DNA from: Clostridium sp.
GTDB lineage: Bacteria; Bacillota; Clostridia; Acetivibrionales; Acetivibrionaceae
Assembly (NCBI GenBank): GCA_012517995.1
Contig: JAAYTS010000007.1
Location: 1-41,279 of the forward strand
Reading direction: 5' to 3'
DNA length: 41,279 bases
Below, piece after piece: positions 26,625-37,847 of the stretch (positions are counted from its first letter, which is position 1; every line of letters starts with the position of its first letter). The notes under the pieces are model-generated. The model searched no databases. It had not been told where the DNA came from and saw nothing but the letters and a program-made list of their open reading frames with translations. The position numbers and the translations under genes were made by a program.

Positions 26625-27245
26625 ATGACTAATAGTGTTGAAAAAACCGCTAAGACTGTTGAAGATGCCATTAATATTGCCTTGTCAGAATTAAATGCCT
26701 CTAAAGAAGATGTTGAGATAGAGATTATTGATAAAGGTGTAAAGGGAATATTCGGGCTTATAGGCAGTAAAGAGGCAAAAGTTAGAGTTACAATAAAAGA
26801 ATCAATGGCAGGTAAGGCAAAAGAGTTTTTATTAGAAGTATTTCAAAAGATGGATGTGGATGCAGATGTTCTAGTAGAAGAGGATGAAGAGTCAATATCG
26901 ATAAAGATAAAGGGAGATAATATTGGCATACTTATAGGAAGAAGAGGAGAAACATTAGATTCTCTTCAATATTTAACAAGTCTTGTTGTGAATAAAAACA
27001 AAGAAATTTATAAAAGAGTAATAATAGATATTGAAAATTATAGACAAAAAAGAGAGGAAACTTTAGTAAAACTTGCAAATAAGCTAGCAGACAGAGTTGT
27101 TAAATATAAAAAGAGTATTACTTTAGAACCAATGAATCCTTATGAAAGAAGAATAATACATTCTTCACTGCAAAACCATAAATATGTAGAAACTCATAGC
27201 GTAGGTGACGAACCTAATAGAAAAGTTATGATTTGTTTGAAGTAG
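26625..27245 (+). CDS. jag: RNA-binding protein Jag/KhpB
   Basis: A 206-residue protein with three parts: a Jag-N domain (1-55; VEKTAKTVEDAINIALSELN, GVKGIFGLIG), a KH-II domain (about 60-140; GILIGRRGETLDSLQYLTSL) and an R3H domain (about 145-206; MNPYERRIIHSSLQ). It binds RNA and in other Firmicutes affects cell-wall and division gene expression. It follows yidC by 9 bases. Confidence 0.94.
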   Translation: MTNSVEKTAKTVEDAINIALSELNASKEDVEIEIIDKGVKGIFGLIGSKEAKVRVTIKESMAGKAKEFLLEVFQKMDVDADVLVEEDEESISIKIKGDNIGILIGRRGETLDSLQYLTSLVVNKNKEIYKRVIIDIENYRQKREETLVKLANKLADRVVKYKKSITLEPMNPYERRIIHSSLQNHKYVETHSVGDEPNRKVMICLK

Positions 27246-27283
27246 AAGTTTTAAAATAAATTTTAAAATAATGATGATTAAAT

Positions 27284-27320
27284 AAATGGTTCAGGATATT
27301 GATTCTTGAACCATTTTCCT
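27284..27320 (+). terminator. Terminator after jag
   Basis: AAATGGTTCA (27284-27293) and TGAACCATTT (27307-27316) form a 10 bp perfect stem, followed by TCCTTT. It separates the rpmH-jag cluster from mnmE. Confidence 0.65.
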
Positions 27321-27370
27321 TTAAACTATTAACAATCTCACAATATTTTTATAAAAATTGGAGGAGTAAA

Positions 27371-28750
27371 ATGATTAATGAAGATACAATTGCTGCTATT
27401 TCAACTCCTTATGGAACAGGTGGCATAGGTATTATAAGAATTAGTGGAGATAAAGCTTTTGAAATAACCAAAACAATTTTTAAAGGAAAAAAGAAATTTG
27501 ATGAAATAAAATCCCATACCATAAATTATGGGAAAATTATAGATCCTTTAAAAGGGGAAACTATAGACGAAGTACTTGTTACTAAAATGAAAAAACCAAA
27601 TACATTTACCCGTGAAGATGTTGTTGAAATTAACTGTCATGGTGGGCTGGTTGTTTTAAAAAAAATATTGGATCTGGTTTTAAAACAGGGAGCAAGAGTA
27701 GCAGAACCTGGGGAGTTTACCAAAAGAGCCTTTTTAAATGGAAGAATTGATTTATCCCAGGCAGAAGCTGTTATAGACATTATAAATTCAAAAACAGATG
27801 AAAGTTCAAAAGCCGCTGTAAATCAACTTGAAGGAAAACTGTCTTCTAAAATAAAAGTTTTAAGAAAAAGATTGGTTGAAATGCTGGCACATATTGAAGT
27901 TACTGTGGATTATCCAGAAGAGGATATAGAAGAAATAACTGGTGAAAAAATATATAATGAAATAACTTCTATAAAAGAAGATTTGAAAAAAATAACCGAT
28001 AATTTTGAAAGAGGCAGGATTTTAAGGGAAGGTATTGATGCAGTTATTATAGGAAGACCTAATGTGGGAAAGTCCTCTTTGTTAAATGAACTGACAGGAA
28101 AAAACAGAGCTATAGTAACTGATATACCAGGGACAACAAGAGACACAATTGAAGAATATATAAATATTAACGATATTCCAGTAAGGATAATAGATACTGC
28201 AGGAATTAGGGAAACAGTAGATGCTGTTGAAATAATAGGAGTTGAGAAAACTCACAAAGCTCTTGAGAAGGCGGAACTTGTTATTATGATGATTGATGCA
28301 GAAAAAGGTTTTAGCCATGAGGACTCTGCTATATTAGAAAAAGTATCAGTAAAAAAACTTATTGTTTTGATAAATAAAATTGATAAATCAAATGAAGATG
28401 CTATTAAAAATATAGAAAAACATCTTGAGGGAATAAACTATATAAAAACATCAATAAAAGAAGAAGTAGGCATTGAAAAAATAGGGGAAATGATAACTAA
28501 ACTTTTTACAAAGGGAGAAATTAATTTAAACAGCCAAATAATTTTAACAAATATAAGACATAAAAATCTAATAGACAAAGCAATTTTAAGTATAGATGAT
28601 GCAATCAGATCTTATGAAAACAAAATGCCTTTAGATTTAATGTCAATAGATATTGTAAATGCTGCAGATTTTTTAGGACAAATAACAGGTGAAAGTGTAA
28701 AAGATGATGTAATTAATGAAATATTTTCTAGATTTTGCCTTGGAAAATAG
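27371..28750 (+). CDS. mnmE: tRNA modification GTPase MnmE
   Basis: A 459-residue GTPase that, with MnmG, puts the (carboxymethyl)aminomethyl group on U34 of certain tRNAs. It has the N-terminal folate-binding domain ([20 protein letters not shown]), a helical domain, the G domain ([38 protein letters not shown]) and the C-terminal FCLGK, whose Cys is catalytically important. GGAGGAG lies before the ATG at 27371; the longer frame from 27299 has an unrelated N-terminus. mnmG follows after 35 bases. Confidence 0.97.
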   Translation: MINEDTIAAISTPYGTGGIGIIRISGDKAFEITKTIFKGKKKFDEIKSHTINYGKIIDPLKGETIDEVLVTKMKKPNTFTREDVVEINCHGGLVVLKKILDLVLKQGARVAEPGEFTKRAFLNGRIDLSQAEAVIDIINSKTDESSKAAVNQLEGKLSSKIKVLRKRLVEMLAHIEVTVDYPEEDIEEITGEKIYNEITSIKEDLKKITDNFERGRILREGIDAVIIGRPNVGKSSLLNELTGKNRAIVTDIPGTTRDTIEEYININDIPVRIIDTAGIRETVDAVEIIGVEKTHKALEKAELVIMMIDAEKGFSHEDSAILEKVSVKKLIVLINKIDKSNEDAIKNIEKHLEGINYIKTSIKEEVGIEKIGEMITKLFTKGEINLNSQIILTNIRHKNLIDKAILSIDDAIRSYENKMPLDLMSIDIVNAADFLGQITGESVKDDVINEIFSRFCLGK

Positions 28751-28785
28751 TGAGTAAAACAAAAAGAGAAATGGAAGGGATAGAT

Positions 28786-30690
28786 ATGAGTTTTATTGCA
28801 GGTGAATATGATGTTATTGTCATAGGGGCAGGACATGCCGGATGTGAGGCAGCATTGGCACCAGCTAGAAAAGGATTTAAAACAGCAATTTTTGCAATTA
28901 ATTTAGACAGTATTGCAAGTATGCCCTGTAATCCTAATATAGGGGGCACTGCTAAAGGACATCTTGTAAGAGAAATAGATGCATTAGGCGGAGAAATGGG
29001 CAAAAATGCAGACAAAACACTTATACAGTCAAAAATGCTAAATAGTTCAAAAGGGCCTGCAGTTTATTCACTTAGAGCTCAGATAGATAAAAGAGAGTAT
29101 CAGACTGAAATGAAAAAAGTATTGGAAACCCAGGAAAATTTAGATTTAAAGCAGGCAGAAATAGTTGAACTTATTGTGGAAGAAGAAGGCGGAAGAAAAA
29201 AAGTGGCAGGCGTAAAGACCCACACTGGCACTATATATAAGGGCAAAGCTGTAATTATGACCACTGGAACATATTTAAAGGCTAAAATAATAATAGGTGA
29301 TGTAAGTTATAGTGGAGGTCCTGACGGGCTTTTCCCTGCCAATAAACTTTCAGACAATTTAAAAGAACTGGGTATAAAATTATTAAGGTTTAAAACAGGC
29401 ACACCTGCCCGTGTCAACAGACGAAGTATTGATTTTTCAAAAATGGAAGAGCAACCAGGTGATGAAAGGATAGTTCCTTTTTCATTTGAAAATGAAGAAA
29501 TTAATAGAGAGCAAGTTATGTGTTACCTAACATATACAAACGAAAAAACCCATGAAATAATAAGAAAAAATTTCCACAGATCCCCTTTGTTTGGAGGTTT
29601 AATTGAAGGGGTTGGTGCAAGATACTGTCCTTCAATAGAAGACAAGATTGCAAGATTTAAAGATAAGGAGAGGCATCAGGTATTTATAGAACCCATGGGT
29701 CTTAGTACAAATGAAATGTATTTGCAAGGTGTGTCTACAAGCCTTCCAGAGGATGTGCAAATTGAAATTATGAGAACCATCCCTGGTCTTGAAAATGTTT
29801 CAGTTATGAGAAGTGCCTATGCTATTGAGTATGACTGCATAGATCCAACCCAGCTTAAACTTACACTAGAACTTAAAGATATAGACGGACTTTATTCTGC
29901 AGGACAAATAAACGGGACTTCCGGATATGAGGAAGCCGCAGCTCAGGGTTTAATGGCGGGAATAAATGCAGCACTTAAACTAAAAGGGGAAGAACCTTTA
30001 ATATTAGACAGATCCCAAGGATATATAGGGGTATTAATAGATGACCTTGTAACAAAAGGGACAAGCGAACCCTACAGAATGATGACATCAAGGGCGGAAT
30101 ACAGGCTGCTTTTAAGGCAGGACAATGCAGATTTAAGGCTTACCCCTATAGGTTATGAAAAGGGATTGATATCTGAAGAAAGATATTTAAAATTTAATGA
30201 AAAGAAAAGGCAGATAGAAGAAGAAATTTTAAGGCTGGAAAAAACAGTAGTTCCTCCAAGTGAAAAGGTAAACCAATATCTTAAAAAAATGAACAGTACA
30301 CCTATTAATAGTGGTATAAAGCTTAAAGACCTTTTAAAAAGACCTGAAATAACCTATGATTCATTAAATGAAATTGATGAAAATATGCCGGATTTGAGTT
30401 TTGCAGTAAAGGAACAGGTTTCTATAGCTATAAAATATGAAGGATATATAAAAAGACAAATAGCACAGGTTGAACAGTTTAAGAAGCTTGAAAAAAGAAA
30501 AATTCCCAAAGGTATTGATTATGAAGAAATAAAAGGGATTAGAATTGAAGCAAGGCAAAAACTTAATAAAGTTAAACCTGAATCTGTTGGACAGGCATCA
30601 AGGATAGAAGGAGTTTCTCCTGCAGATATTTCAGTGCTTTTAATTTATTTAGAATCTTTAAAAAAGAGAGGGGATTTAAAAATTGAATGA
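28786..30690 (+). CDS. mnmG: tRNA uridine-5-carboxymethylaminomethyl modification enzyme MnmG
   Basis: A 634-residue FAD protein, partner of MnmE. The Rossmann motif is [16 protein letters not shown] near the N-terminus; signature segments are [21 protein letters not shown] and [13 protein letters not shown]; the C-terminal helical domain ends the protein ([20 protein letters not shown]). I chose the ATG at 28786 with AAGGG six bases upstream; earlier in-frame starts overlap the mnmE end and add non-conserved residues. Its stop overlaps the rsmG start by 8 bases. Confidence 0.97.
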   Translation: MSFIAGEYDVIVIGAGHAGCEAALAPARKGFKTAIFAINLDSIASMPCNPNIGGTAKGHLVREIDALGGEMGKNADKTLIQSKMLNSSKGPAVYSLRAQIDKREYQTEMKKVLETQENLDLKQAEIVELIVEEEGGRKKVAGVKTHTGTIYKGKAVIMTTGTYLKAKIIIGDVSYSGGPDGLFPANKLSDNLKELGIKLLRFKTGTPARVNRRSIDFSKMEEQPGDERIVPFSFENEEINREQVMCYLTYTNEKTHEIIRKNFHRSPLFGGLIEGVGARYCPSIEDKIARFKDKERHQVFIEPMGLSTNEMYLQGVSTSLPEDVQIEIMRTIPGLENVSVMRSAYAIEYDCIDPTQLKLTLELKDIDGLYSAGQINGTSGYEEAAAQGLMAGINAALKLKGEEPLILDRSQGYIGVLIDDLVTKGTSEPYRMMTSRAEYRLLLRQDNADLRLTPIGYEKGLISEERYLKFNEKKRQIEEEILRLEKTVVPPSEKVNQYLKKMNSTPINSGIKLKDLLKRPEITYDSLNEIDENMPDLSFAVKEQVSIAIKYEGYIKRQIAQVEQFKKLEKRKIPKGIDYEEIKGIRIEARQKLNKVKPESVGQASRIEGVSPADISVLLIYLESLKKRGDLKIE

Positions 30691-31405
30691 AACTGATTTG
30701 ATTAAAATTTTTATAGATGGAGCATGTCAATTTAAAGTTAATTTAGAAAAAAAAAATATTGAAAGTTTTTTTAAGTATAAAGATATACTTTTAGAATGGA
30801 ATAAAAAAATGAATTTAACAGCAATTGAAGATGACAGGGAAATAATAATAAAGCATTTTATTGATTCAATAAGTGTGGTACCATTTATAAAAACAGAAAT
30901 AAAAAAGATAATTGATGTGGGAACAGGGGCTGGATTTCCTGGAATACCTTTAAAAATTATAATGGATCATTTAGATGTAACTCTTTTAGATTCTCTTGAA
31001 AAAAGAACTAAATTTTTAAATGAAGTTATAAATAAATTAAATTTAAAAGATATAAAGGCTGTTCATTCAAGGGCAGAAGATAAAGGGATGTCAAAAGATT
31101 TTAGAGAAAAGTTTGATTTAGCTTTGGCAAGGGCAGTTGCAAATTTGCCTGTTTTACTTGAATACTGTCTGCCCTTTGTAAAGGTAGGAGGAACTTTTAT
31201 AGCCATGAAAGGCAGCAATATAGAGGAATTGGACCATTCTAAAAAGGCTTTAGAAATATTAGGAGGAGAAGTTAAAGATGTAATTCAGTTTAACTTACCC
31301 TTTACAGATATAAAAAGAAATATAATAATTATAAAAAAGTTTCGACATACACCGACAAAGTATCCTAGAAAAAGTGGCAAACCTTCAAAAGAACCTTTGA
31401 TTTAA
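30683..31405 (+). CDS. rsmG: 16S rRNA (guanine527-N7)-methyltransferase RsmG
   Basis: A 240-residue SAM-dependent methyltransferase. It has [20 protein letters not shown], the SAM motif [30 protein letters not shown] and [20 protein letters not shown], all conserved in RsmG/GidB, which methylates G527 in the 530 loop. The start is a TTG at 30683 inside the end of mnmG, after GAGAGGGG; this implies translational coupling. Loss of this enzyme gives low-level streptomycin resistance in other bacteria. Confidence 0.96.
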   Translation: MNETDLIKIFIDGACQFKVNLEKKNIESFFKYKDILLEWNKKMNLTAIEDDREIIIKHFIDSISVVPFIKTEIKKIIDVGTGAGFPGIPLKIIMDHLDVTLLDSLEKRTKFLNEVINKLNLKDIKAVHSRAEDKGMSKDFREKFDLALARAVANLPVLLEYCLPFVKVGGTFIAMKGSNIEELDHSKKALEILGGEVKDVIQFNLPFTDIKRNIIIIKKFRHTPTKYPRKSGKPSKEPLI

Positions 31406-31513
31406 CTCATAAAATGCAGTAATATAAAGCATTTGGGCGAACGATTCTTTGTTTTAAAAAAAGGATTTATAAAATTAAGGTAGAATATTCCTTTGTACAA
31501 TATTTTATTAAAT

Positions 31514-31604
31514 GCAATAGGTATTTTACAACTTTAACTTATAGTGGTACAAATAAAAACATAAGTGCTGCTTTAGATAAAATCAAGTAAAAAAATACCA
31601 TTGC
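31514..31604. repeat. Weak inverted repeat in rsmG-noc gap
   Basis: GCAATAGGTATTTT (31514-31527) and AAAATACCATTGC (31592-31604) pair over 13 bp with one bulge around a 64-base loop. The 254-base gap holds no gene. The repeat may be a relic of a small inserted element or a chance match. Confidence 0.35.
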
Positions 31605-31659
31605 CAGATAAAAGTTTAACAAATGATAAATATAATAATTTTGCAAAGGATGGTGCCCT

Positions 31660-32493
31660 ATGTTAGAAAGCAGATTGAAAATAGCAAGGCAGGAAAATAA
31701 AAATAATTCAAAAAACATTACTTATTTACCAATTGATTGTATCAGACCAAATCCATATCAACCCAGGAAGCAATTTAATAAAATTCCTATGGAAGAGTTG
31801 TGCGAATCAATAAAGGAATATGGAGTTATCCAGCCTATTAGCGTTAGAAAAATATCAAACAATATGTACGAGCTTGTAGCAGGTGAGAGAAGACTTAGAG
31901 CTTCCACTATGGCTGGATTAAAGGAAATACCAGCTATAATTGTGGATGTTAATGACAATGAATCTGCAGTTTTAGCTTTAATAGAAAATCTTCAAAGGGA
32001 AGACTTAAATTACATGGAAGAAGCTGAAGGATATAATAATCTAATTAATGACCATGGTTTTACCCAGGAAGAACTTGCTCAGAAAATTGGTAAAAGTCAA
32101 TCTACAATAGCTAATAAAATAAGATTGTTAAAACTGCCTCCCCTTGTAAAGAAAATTCTATTTGATAACAATTTAACTGAAAGGCACGCAAGAGCACTTT
32201 TAAAACTTCATGATGAACAACTTCAATTGAAAGTTTTAAAACATGTATGTGAAAAAGGACTAAATGTGAAAAAGACAGAAGATTTGGTAGAAAGGGCAAT
32301 TGAAAAATACACCAAAAGGCAAAATGAAAAGAAAAACAAACCTCAACTTACTAGAGCTATAAAGGATATAAGAATATTTGTAAATACAATAAAACAGGCT
32401 ATAGAACTTATGAAAAAATCAGGAGTAGAAGCAAAGGCGGCACAGTTTGACAGAGGTACATATTATGAGTTTATTGTAAGAGTTCCTAAATAA
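31660..32493 (+). CDS. noc: Nucleoid occlusion protein Noc
   Basis: A 277-residue ParB-family protein. The CTP-binding fold has NPYQPRKQF (31-39), GERRLRA (75-81) and ENLQRED. The helix-turn-helix reads IGKSQSTIANKIRLLKLP and LTERHARALL; Gln147, Lys153, Lys158 and Arg175 fall at the positions that, as I recall, separate Noc from ParB. It should therefore bind Noc sites (ATTTCCCGGGAAAT type), not the parS sites near parAB, and block division over the nucleoid. It follows rsmG as in Bacillus, but parA and parB do not follow it here. AAAGGA precedes the ATG. Confidence 0.9.
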   Translation: MLESRLKIARQENKNNSKNITYLPIDCIRPNPYQPRKQFNKIPMEELCESIKEYGVIQPISVRKISNNMYELVAGERRLRASTMAGLKEIPAIIVDVNDNESAVLALIENLQREDLNYMEEAEGYNNLINDHGFTQEELAQKIGKSQSTIANKIRLLKLPPLVKKILFDNNLTERHARALLKLHDEQLQLKVLKHVCEKGLNVKKTEDLVERAIEKYTKRQNEKKNKPQLTRAIKDIRIFVNTIKQAIELMKKSGVEAKAAQFDRGTYYEFIVRVPK

Positions 32494-32527
32494 AATTTTA
32501 AAAAAAAGCTTTAGTTTTTGTAATATA

Positions 32528-32580
32528 AATAACTGGCTATATTTAAAAAAGTTTAACTTTTTTAAATATAGCCAGTTATT
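32528..32580 (+). terminator. Very long terminator hairpin after noc
   Basis: The arms 32528-32551 and 32557-32580 are 24 bases each and perfectly complementary around a 5-base loop. It starts about 35 bases after the noc stop. The stem is unusually long for a terminator and the trailing T tract is modest. Confidence 0.7.
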
Positions 32581-32706
32581 GTTTATTAATCTAAAATTTT
32601 TAAAATAATTTTTTTTAAAATAATGCCGATAAAAAAATAGAGAAGTATTATTTTTTTACTGGTGTTTTATAAAAAATCACTAAGATGTGAATTTGGGGGT
32701 AATTCA

Positions 32707-34818
32707 ATGAGGGATAAGTTTTTAAGGAAAGTTAATAAATTTAAAAAAAATATTAATATTTTTTTTAAAAAGCTTAAAGACAGTGATTTTAAAAAAATAT
32801 TTAATAAAGATTACAACATGATTAGAAGGACAAAAGTTAGAAATCGGTTAATAATAAGTTTTATTTCCATTTCAATAATACCACTTATATTAATAGGAAT
32901 GTTTTCTTTTTTGCTGTCAAAAAACTCGATAAACAATAAAATTAGAGATTATTCCAGTCAAATATTAAACCAGGTTGAAAAAAATATAAGCAACGAATTA
33001 AATTATTTTAAAAATCTTTCATTAGAAATTACTACTTTACGGGAATTACAAGAAAATATAAAAATTATAAATGATGACACAAATAAAAATAATGCATTAG
33101 CAGAAAGACAAATAAGAGATATATTAGTGACAAGATTATTATCTAATAATTCTATTTCATTTGCTAGAGTGTTACTAGACAATTATATACCTATAGATTT
33201 GCATAAAAAAGCTCATTTAGATAGTGAAGAAGCAATTGAAAGTATGAAAAGTTTAGTAGATGAAAATAAAAGATCTGCTGTAGTTGCTTCTATAAAAATA
33301 AATGGGGAACATAATTTAATGGTTGCACGATCAATTTACGATCCTAGAACAAATCAGAGAATTGGATACTTTTTTATGGGCATAGAAGATGAAAATATTA
33401 TTAATTTATATAAAGATGTAAACTTAGGAGAAGAAGCAACTATTTTTATTATTGATACAGAAGGAAAATATGTATCAAATAAAACTAAACAAAATCTTGG
33501 CGAAAACTATGAAGATGCTGATTTAGTAAGTAAGCTACAGCTGGGCGTGGATAAGGATTCAATGGATTTTAATAAACATGCTGTTTTATATAAAAAAATA
33601 AATGAAACTGATTGGATTTTAATAGGAAAAATACCTTTTTCATATATAAATTCAGAATCCAATCAAATAAGGTTATCAATTATAATTTTTATCCTTTTGT
33701 TTATTTTTATTTCCGTATTTCTTTCATATATGATATCCACAAGTATCTCCAGACCACTAAATAAAATGAAAAATTTAATTGGTGAAGCTAAAAAGGGGAA
33801 TTTAGCTTTGAGTGTAAAAGATGATGGTAAAGATGAAATAGCGGATTTAATAGCAGATTTCAATGAAATGCTAGAAAGCATAAAAAAGCTGGTAAATCAA
33901 GTTGGAAATTCATCTAAAAAAGTTATAGAAAGCTCTAAATTAGTAAATGAGTCAGCAAATCAATCATTTATAAGTTCAAGACAGATAAGTGAAGTAATGA
34001 ATCAAGTGGCAGTAGGTTCAGTGGATCAAGCCGAAGAAATTGGAATTTGTGCAGAAAGTATAAATGTTTTAGCACAGGGAATTAACAAAGTTGAAGATAA
34101 TATGGAGATTGTGTCTGATGTGGCCAATAAAACAAGAAAACTTAGCTATAATGCCATTGAAGTTGTTAAATTATTAAATGATAAAGCTTTTCAGACAAAC
34201 AAGGCATCAGCAAAGGTAATTAATGATATAGAGGACCTAAGCGACAATATGAAAGAAATAGAGAGAATACTTAAAACAATGTCTTTAATAGCAGACCAAA
34301 CTAATTTACTTTCTCTAAACGCTTCTATTGAAGCTGCAAAAGCAGGGGATGCAGGAAGAGGTTTTTCTGTAGTTGCAAATGAAGTTAAAAAACTTGCTAA
34401 TCAATCAAAAGATTCAACCAAAGATATAAAGAATATAATTATGAATATTTTAAAAAAGACAAAAAGAACAAAAGAAGTTGCTCATGAAGCAAATGAAGTG
34501 GTATCTGAACAATTGGAAATAGTTAAAAAAACAGATGATTCTTTTAGAGAAATAAATGAATCTATGGGAAATTTAATGGAGCGTGTTAAAGAAGTTTCTG
34601 ATTCCATTAAGAAAGTATTAAAATCAAAAGAAGATGCAGCAGAATCTATAGAAAATATTTCAGCTATTTCACAACAAACTGCTTCAATAGCAGAAGAGGT
34701 ATCCGCTACCACACAAGAACAGACATCAGCTTCAGAAGAGCTGACAAATTTATCAGAAGAACTTAATAAAGCAGCAAAAATGTTAAGTGAAGCCATATTA
34801 CTTTTTAAGACAGAGTAA
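32707..34818 (+). CDS. Methyl-accepting chemotaxis protein, 703 aa
   Basis: A transmembrane chemoreceptor. An unusually long basic cytoplasmic N-tail (about 1-46) precedes TM1 (about 47-69). The extracellular sensor (about 70-320) looks like a dCache domain ([28 protein letters not shown] near its end). TM2 is at about 321-343, HAMP at about 344-397, and the long cytoplasmic signalling coil carries the hairpin-tip motif ([19 protein letters not shown], about 528-546, with [15 protein letters not shown]). No CheR-tethering pentapeptide is visible at the C-terminus. The ligand is unknown. The ATG at 32707 follows GGGGGT. A paralogue lies just beyond gyrA. Confidence 0.93.
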   Translation: MRDKFLRKVNKFKKNINIFFKKLKDSDFKKIFNKDYNMIRRTKVRNRLIISFISISIIPLILIGMFSFLLSKNSINNKIRDYSSQILNQVEKNISNELNYFKNLSLEITTLRELQENIKIINDDTNKNNALAERQIRDILVTRLLSNNSISFARVLLDNYIPIDLHKKAHLDSEEAIESMKSLVDENKRSAVVASIKINGEHNLMVARSIYDPRTNQRIGYFFMGIEDENIINLYKDVNLGEEATIFIIDTEGKYVSNKTKQNLGENYEDADLVSKLQLGVDKDSMDFNKHAVLYKKINETDWILIGKIPFSYINSESNQIRLSIIIFILLFIFISVFLSYMISTSISRPLNKMKNLIGEAKKGNLALSVKDDGKDEIADLIADFNEMLESIKKLVNQVGNSSKKVIESSKLVNESANQSFISSRQISEVMNQVAVGSVDQAEEIGICAESINVLAQGINKVEDNMEIVSDVANKTRKLSYNAIEVVKLLNDKAFQTNKASAKVINDIEDLSDNMKEIERILKTMSLIADQTNLLSLNASIEAAKAGDAGRGFSVVANEVKKLANQSKDSTKDIKNIIMNILKKTKRTKEVAHEANEVVSEQLEIVKKTDDSFREINESMGNLMERVKEVSDSIKKVLKSKEDAAESIENISAISQQTASIAEEVSATTQEQTSASEELTNLSEELNKAAKMLSEAILLFKTE

Positions 34819-34857
34819 AGCTTTTTTCCAGACATTTAAAAAGAATAATTTGGTAAT

Positions 34858-34890
34858 AAAAAGGGCATAATTTTATATTATGTTCTTTTT
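34858..34890 (+). terminator. Terminator after first chemoreceptor gene
   Basis: AAAAAGGGCATAA (34858-34870) pairs with TTATGTTCTTTTT (34878-34890), with G-U pairs in the middle, and T-rich DNA follows. Confidence 0.7.
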
Positions 34891-35042
34891 ATTTTTTAAA
34901 TATGTTTTAAAAAAAGTGGACAGTATTATAAATCTTTATTAAAATAGATATGGGTATTTGATGTCTAAAAGAAATATTAAACAAATTTTATTTTTACAAA
35001 ACAACTATTTTAAAATAGAAATACAGGAAAAGAGGTACACAG

Positions 35043-37670
35043 ATGGCAGATAATAACGAACTAAAAGAGCAGAAGATTATACCTGTTAATATTGGTTCAG
35101 AAATGAAAAAATCATTCATAGATTATGCAATGAGTGTTATAATTGACCGAGCCCTACCAGATGTAAGGGATGGTTTAAAACCTGTACATAGAAGGATACT
35201 TTATGCAATGTATGGTTTGGGCTTTACCCCTGATAAATCCTATAGAAAGTGTGCAACTACAGTAGGGGAAGTTCTGGGTAAATATCATCCTCATGGGGAT
35301 GCAGCAGTATATGACAGTATGGTGCGTATGGCGCAGGATTTTTCTCTTAGATATATGCTTGTTGATGGTCATGGTAATTTTGGGTCTATAGACGGAGACC
35401 CACCTGCGGCAATGAGATATACAGAGTCTAGATTATCTAAAATCTCTATGGAAATGTTAAGAGATATAAATAAAGACACTGTTGACTTTAAGCCTAATTT
35501 TGATGACCATGAAGTTGAACCTACAGTATTACCTTCTAGATTTCCCAATCTTTTAGTGAATGGGTCTTCAGGTATAGCTGTGGGAATGGCGACAAATATT
35601 CCACCTCATAATTTAGGAGAGGTTATAGATGGAATAAATAAAGTAATAGACAACCCTGAAATAACCATTGAAGAACTTAATAAAATAATTAAAGGTCCTG
35701 ATTTTCCAACAGGTGCAACTATAGTTGGAAGAAGGGGTATAAGAGATGCTTTTAAAACTGGAAGAGGAAGAATAGTAATACGTGCTGTTACAAATATAGA
35801 GCAAGTAAATCCAAACAAGCAGAGGATTATTGTTACAGAATTGCCTTATCAAGTAAATAAATCAAGGTTAATTGAAAGAATTGCAGATTTGGTCAAAGAT
35901 AAAAAAATAGACAGCATTTCTGATTTAAGAGATGAATCAGATAGAAATGGAATGCGAATTGTTATAGAGCTTAAAAAAGATGCAAATGCAAATGTTGTTT
36001 TAAACCAGCTATATAAAAACACCCAACTTCAAGATAGTTTTAGTGTTAATATGTTGGCTCTTGTGCAGACACATGATGGGAAATTTGTACCTCGTGTGCT
36101 TAATATAAGACAGGCTATTGACCATTATATAGATCATCAAAAAGATGTTATTGTAAGAAGAACAAAATTTGATCTTGATAAAGCCGAAGCTAGAGCTCAT
36201 ATTTTAGAAGGATTAAAAATAGCTATAGATAATCTTGATGAAGTTATAAAAACTATAAGATCATCAAAAAATGAAGCTCTTGCAAAAGAAAGACTTATAG
36301 AAAAATTCTCATTTACTGAAAAGCAGGCACAGGCAATAGTTGATATGAGGCTTGGAAGGCTTACAGCACTAGAAAGAGAAAAAATTGAAAATGAATATAA
36401 AGAACTTTTGGAAAAAATAAAATATTACAAAGACGTTTTAGCAAATGAGTTTATGGTTTTAAATATTATAAAAGATGAATTAAATGAAATAAGAAATAAA
36501 TATGCTGACGAAAGAAGAACAAAAATAATAGAAGATGAAACTGAAATAGATATAGAAGACTTAATTGAAGAAGAGGAAAGCGTTATAACTCTTACTCATT
36601 TTGGCTATATAAAGAGAATTCCTGCTGATACATATAAAAGCCAAAGGCGTGGGGGTAAGGGTATTATTGGGCTTAGTACCCGAGAAGAAGACTTTGTAGA
36701 AAACTTATTTGTTACATCAACACATAATTTCATTCTGTTTTTTACAAACAAAGGCAAGGTTTACAGACTTAAAGCATACGAAATACCTGAATCGGGACGC
36801 CAGGCAAGGGGAACAGCAATTGTTAATTTGCTGCAATTGGATCAAGACGAAAGAGTTCAAACTGTAATTCCCGTTGCAGAATATAAAGAAGATTTATACC
36901 TTGTTCTTGCAACTAAAAATGGAATAATTAAAAAGAGTCGGTTAATGGAATATGCCAATATAAGAAAAGGTGGTCTTGCAGCTGTTACATTAAGGGAAAA
37001 TGACGAACTTATAGATGTAAGGCTTACAGATGGAAAAAAAGATATTATTCTTGTTACTAAAAACGGAATGTCCATAAGATTTAACGAAACTGATGCAAGA
37101 CCATTAGGAAGAGTTTCACAAGGTGTAAGAGGCATAAAGCTTTCAGAAGGTGATGAAGTAATAGGTATGGGAGCCTTTATTGAAAATACAAGCCTTTTAG
37201 TTGTGACAGAAAATGGTTTTGGAAAGAGGACAAAACTTAGTGAATATAAAGTACAAACCAGAGGAGGAAAAGGTGTTCGTACATATAGAGTTACAGAGAA
37301 AACAGGAAAACTTGTGGGAACAAAACTGGTTTGTGAAGATGATGATGTTATGCTTATTAGTTCAGATGGTACAATTATAAGAATCAGAGCACAAGACATT
37401 AGCCTTTTAGGAAGGGCAACTCAGGGAGTCACCCTTATGAGAATGGATTCTGATATACATTTAGTAAGTGTTGCAAGAATAGAAAAAGAAGTTAATGGAG
37501 ATGAAGAATGTGAAGAAACAGAAAATGCAACAGAAGATGCAACAGAAGATATAAAAGAGGATACAATAGAAAATGCAATAGAAGATGCAGAAGATATGGA
37601 AAAAACACAAGAAGCATCAGAAGAAAAAGATGTGGAAGAAATAGAAAAATCAGAAACAGAAGAAAATTAA
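35043..37670 (+). CDS. gyrA: DNA gyrase subunit A
   Basis: An 875-residue breakage-reunion subunit. The catalytic tyrosine is Tyr126 ([12 protein letters not shown]). The C-terminal beta-pinwheel contains the GyrA box QRRGGKG, which marks gyrase rather than topoisomerase IV. In the quinolone-determining region ([10 protein letters not shown]) the position equal to E. coli Ser83 is Ala87, while the Asp87 equivalent is kept (Asp91). The last 60 residues form a strongly acidic, low-complexity tail rich in Glu, Asp and Thr. AGAGGT precedes the ATG. It is monocistronic between two chemoreceptor genes, with its own terminator, and far from gyrB. Confidence 0.97.
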   Translation: MADNNELKEQKIIPVNIGSEMKKSFIDYAMSVIIDRALPDVRDGLKPVHRRILYAMYGLGFTPDKSYRKCATTVGEVLGKYHPHGDAAVYDSMVRMAQDFSLRYMLVDGHGNFGSIDGDPPAAMRYTESRLSKISMEMLRDINKDTVDFKPNFDDHEVEPTVLPSRFPNLLVNGSSGIAVGMATNIPPHNLGEVIDGINKVIDNPEITIEELNKIIKGPDFPTGATIVGRRGIRDAFKTGRGRIVIRAVTNIEQVNPNKQRIIVTELPYQVNKSRLIERIADLVKDKKIDSISDLRDESDRNGMRIVIELKKDANANVVLNQLYKNTQLQDSFSVNMLALVQTHDGKFVPRVLNIRQAIDHYIDHQKDVIVRRTKFDLDKAEARAHILEGLKIAIDNLDEVIKTIRSSKNEALAKERLIEKFSFTEKQAQAIVDMRLGRLTALEREKIENEYKELLEKIKYYKDVLANEFMVLNIIKDELNEIRNKYADERRTKIIEDETEIDIEDLIEEEESVITLTHFGYIKRIPADTYKSQRRGGKGIIGLSTREEDFVENLFVTSTHNFILFFTNKGKVYRLKAYEIPESGRQARGTAIVNLLQLDQDERVQTVIPVAEYKEDLYLVLATKNGIIKKSRLMEYANIRKGGLAAVTLRENDELIDVRLTDGKKDIILVTKNGMSIRFNETDARPLGRVSQGVRGIKLSEGDEVIGMGAFIENTSLLVVTENGFGKRTKLSEYKVQTRGGKGVRTYRVTEKTGKLVGTKLVCEDDDVMLISSDGTIIRIRAQDISLLGRATQGVTLMRMDSDIHLVSVARIEKEVNGDEECEETENATEDATEDIKEDTIENAIEDAEDMEKTQEASEEKDVEEIEKSETEEN

Positions 37671-37683
37671 AATAGCTGTAAAT

Positions 37684-37722
37684 AAAAAAAAGCTTGGGAT
37701 GTTTAATTCTCAAGCTTTTTTT
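37684..37722 (+). terminator. gyrA terminator
   Basis: The arms around AAAAAAAGCTTG and CAAGCTTTTTTT form a strong stem with an A run before and a T run after. Confidence 0.85.
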
Positions 37723-37847
37723 ATTTTTATTCTAATTTTTATGCCAACCTAATTTAAAAAGCTAAATATGCCGATAACCTTAATAAAGAGAAGAAGAGAA
37801 CTTTTATTTAACTTTTATAAATTCAAAGATTTTAATGAGGTGAAAAA

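Noticed and set aside
31423..31590. 55-codon open frame in the rsmG-noc gap
   Set aside because: No ATG, GTG or TTG start and no ribosome-binding site; a first reading that seemed longer depended on miscounting an A run.
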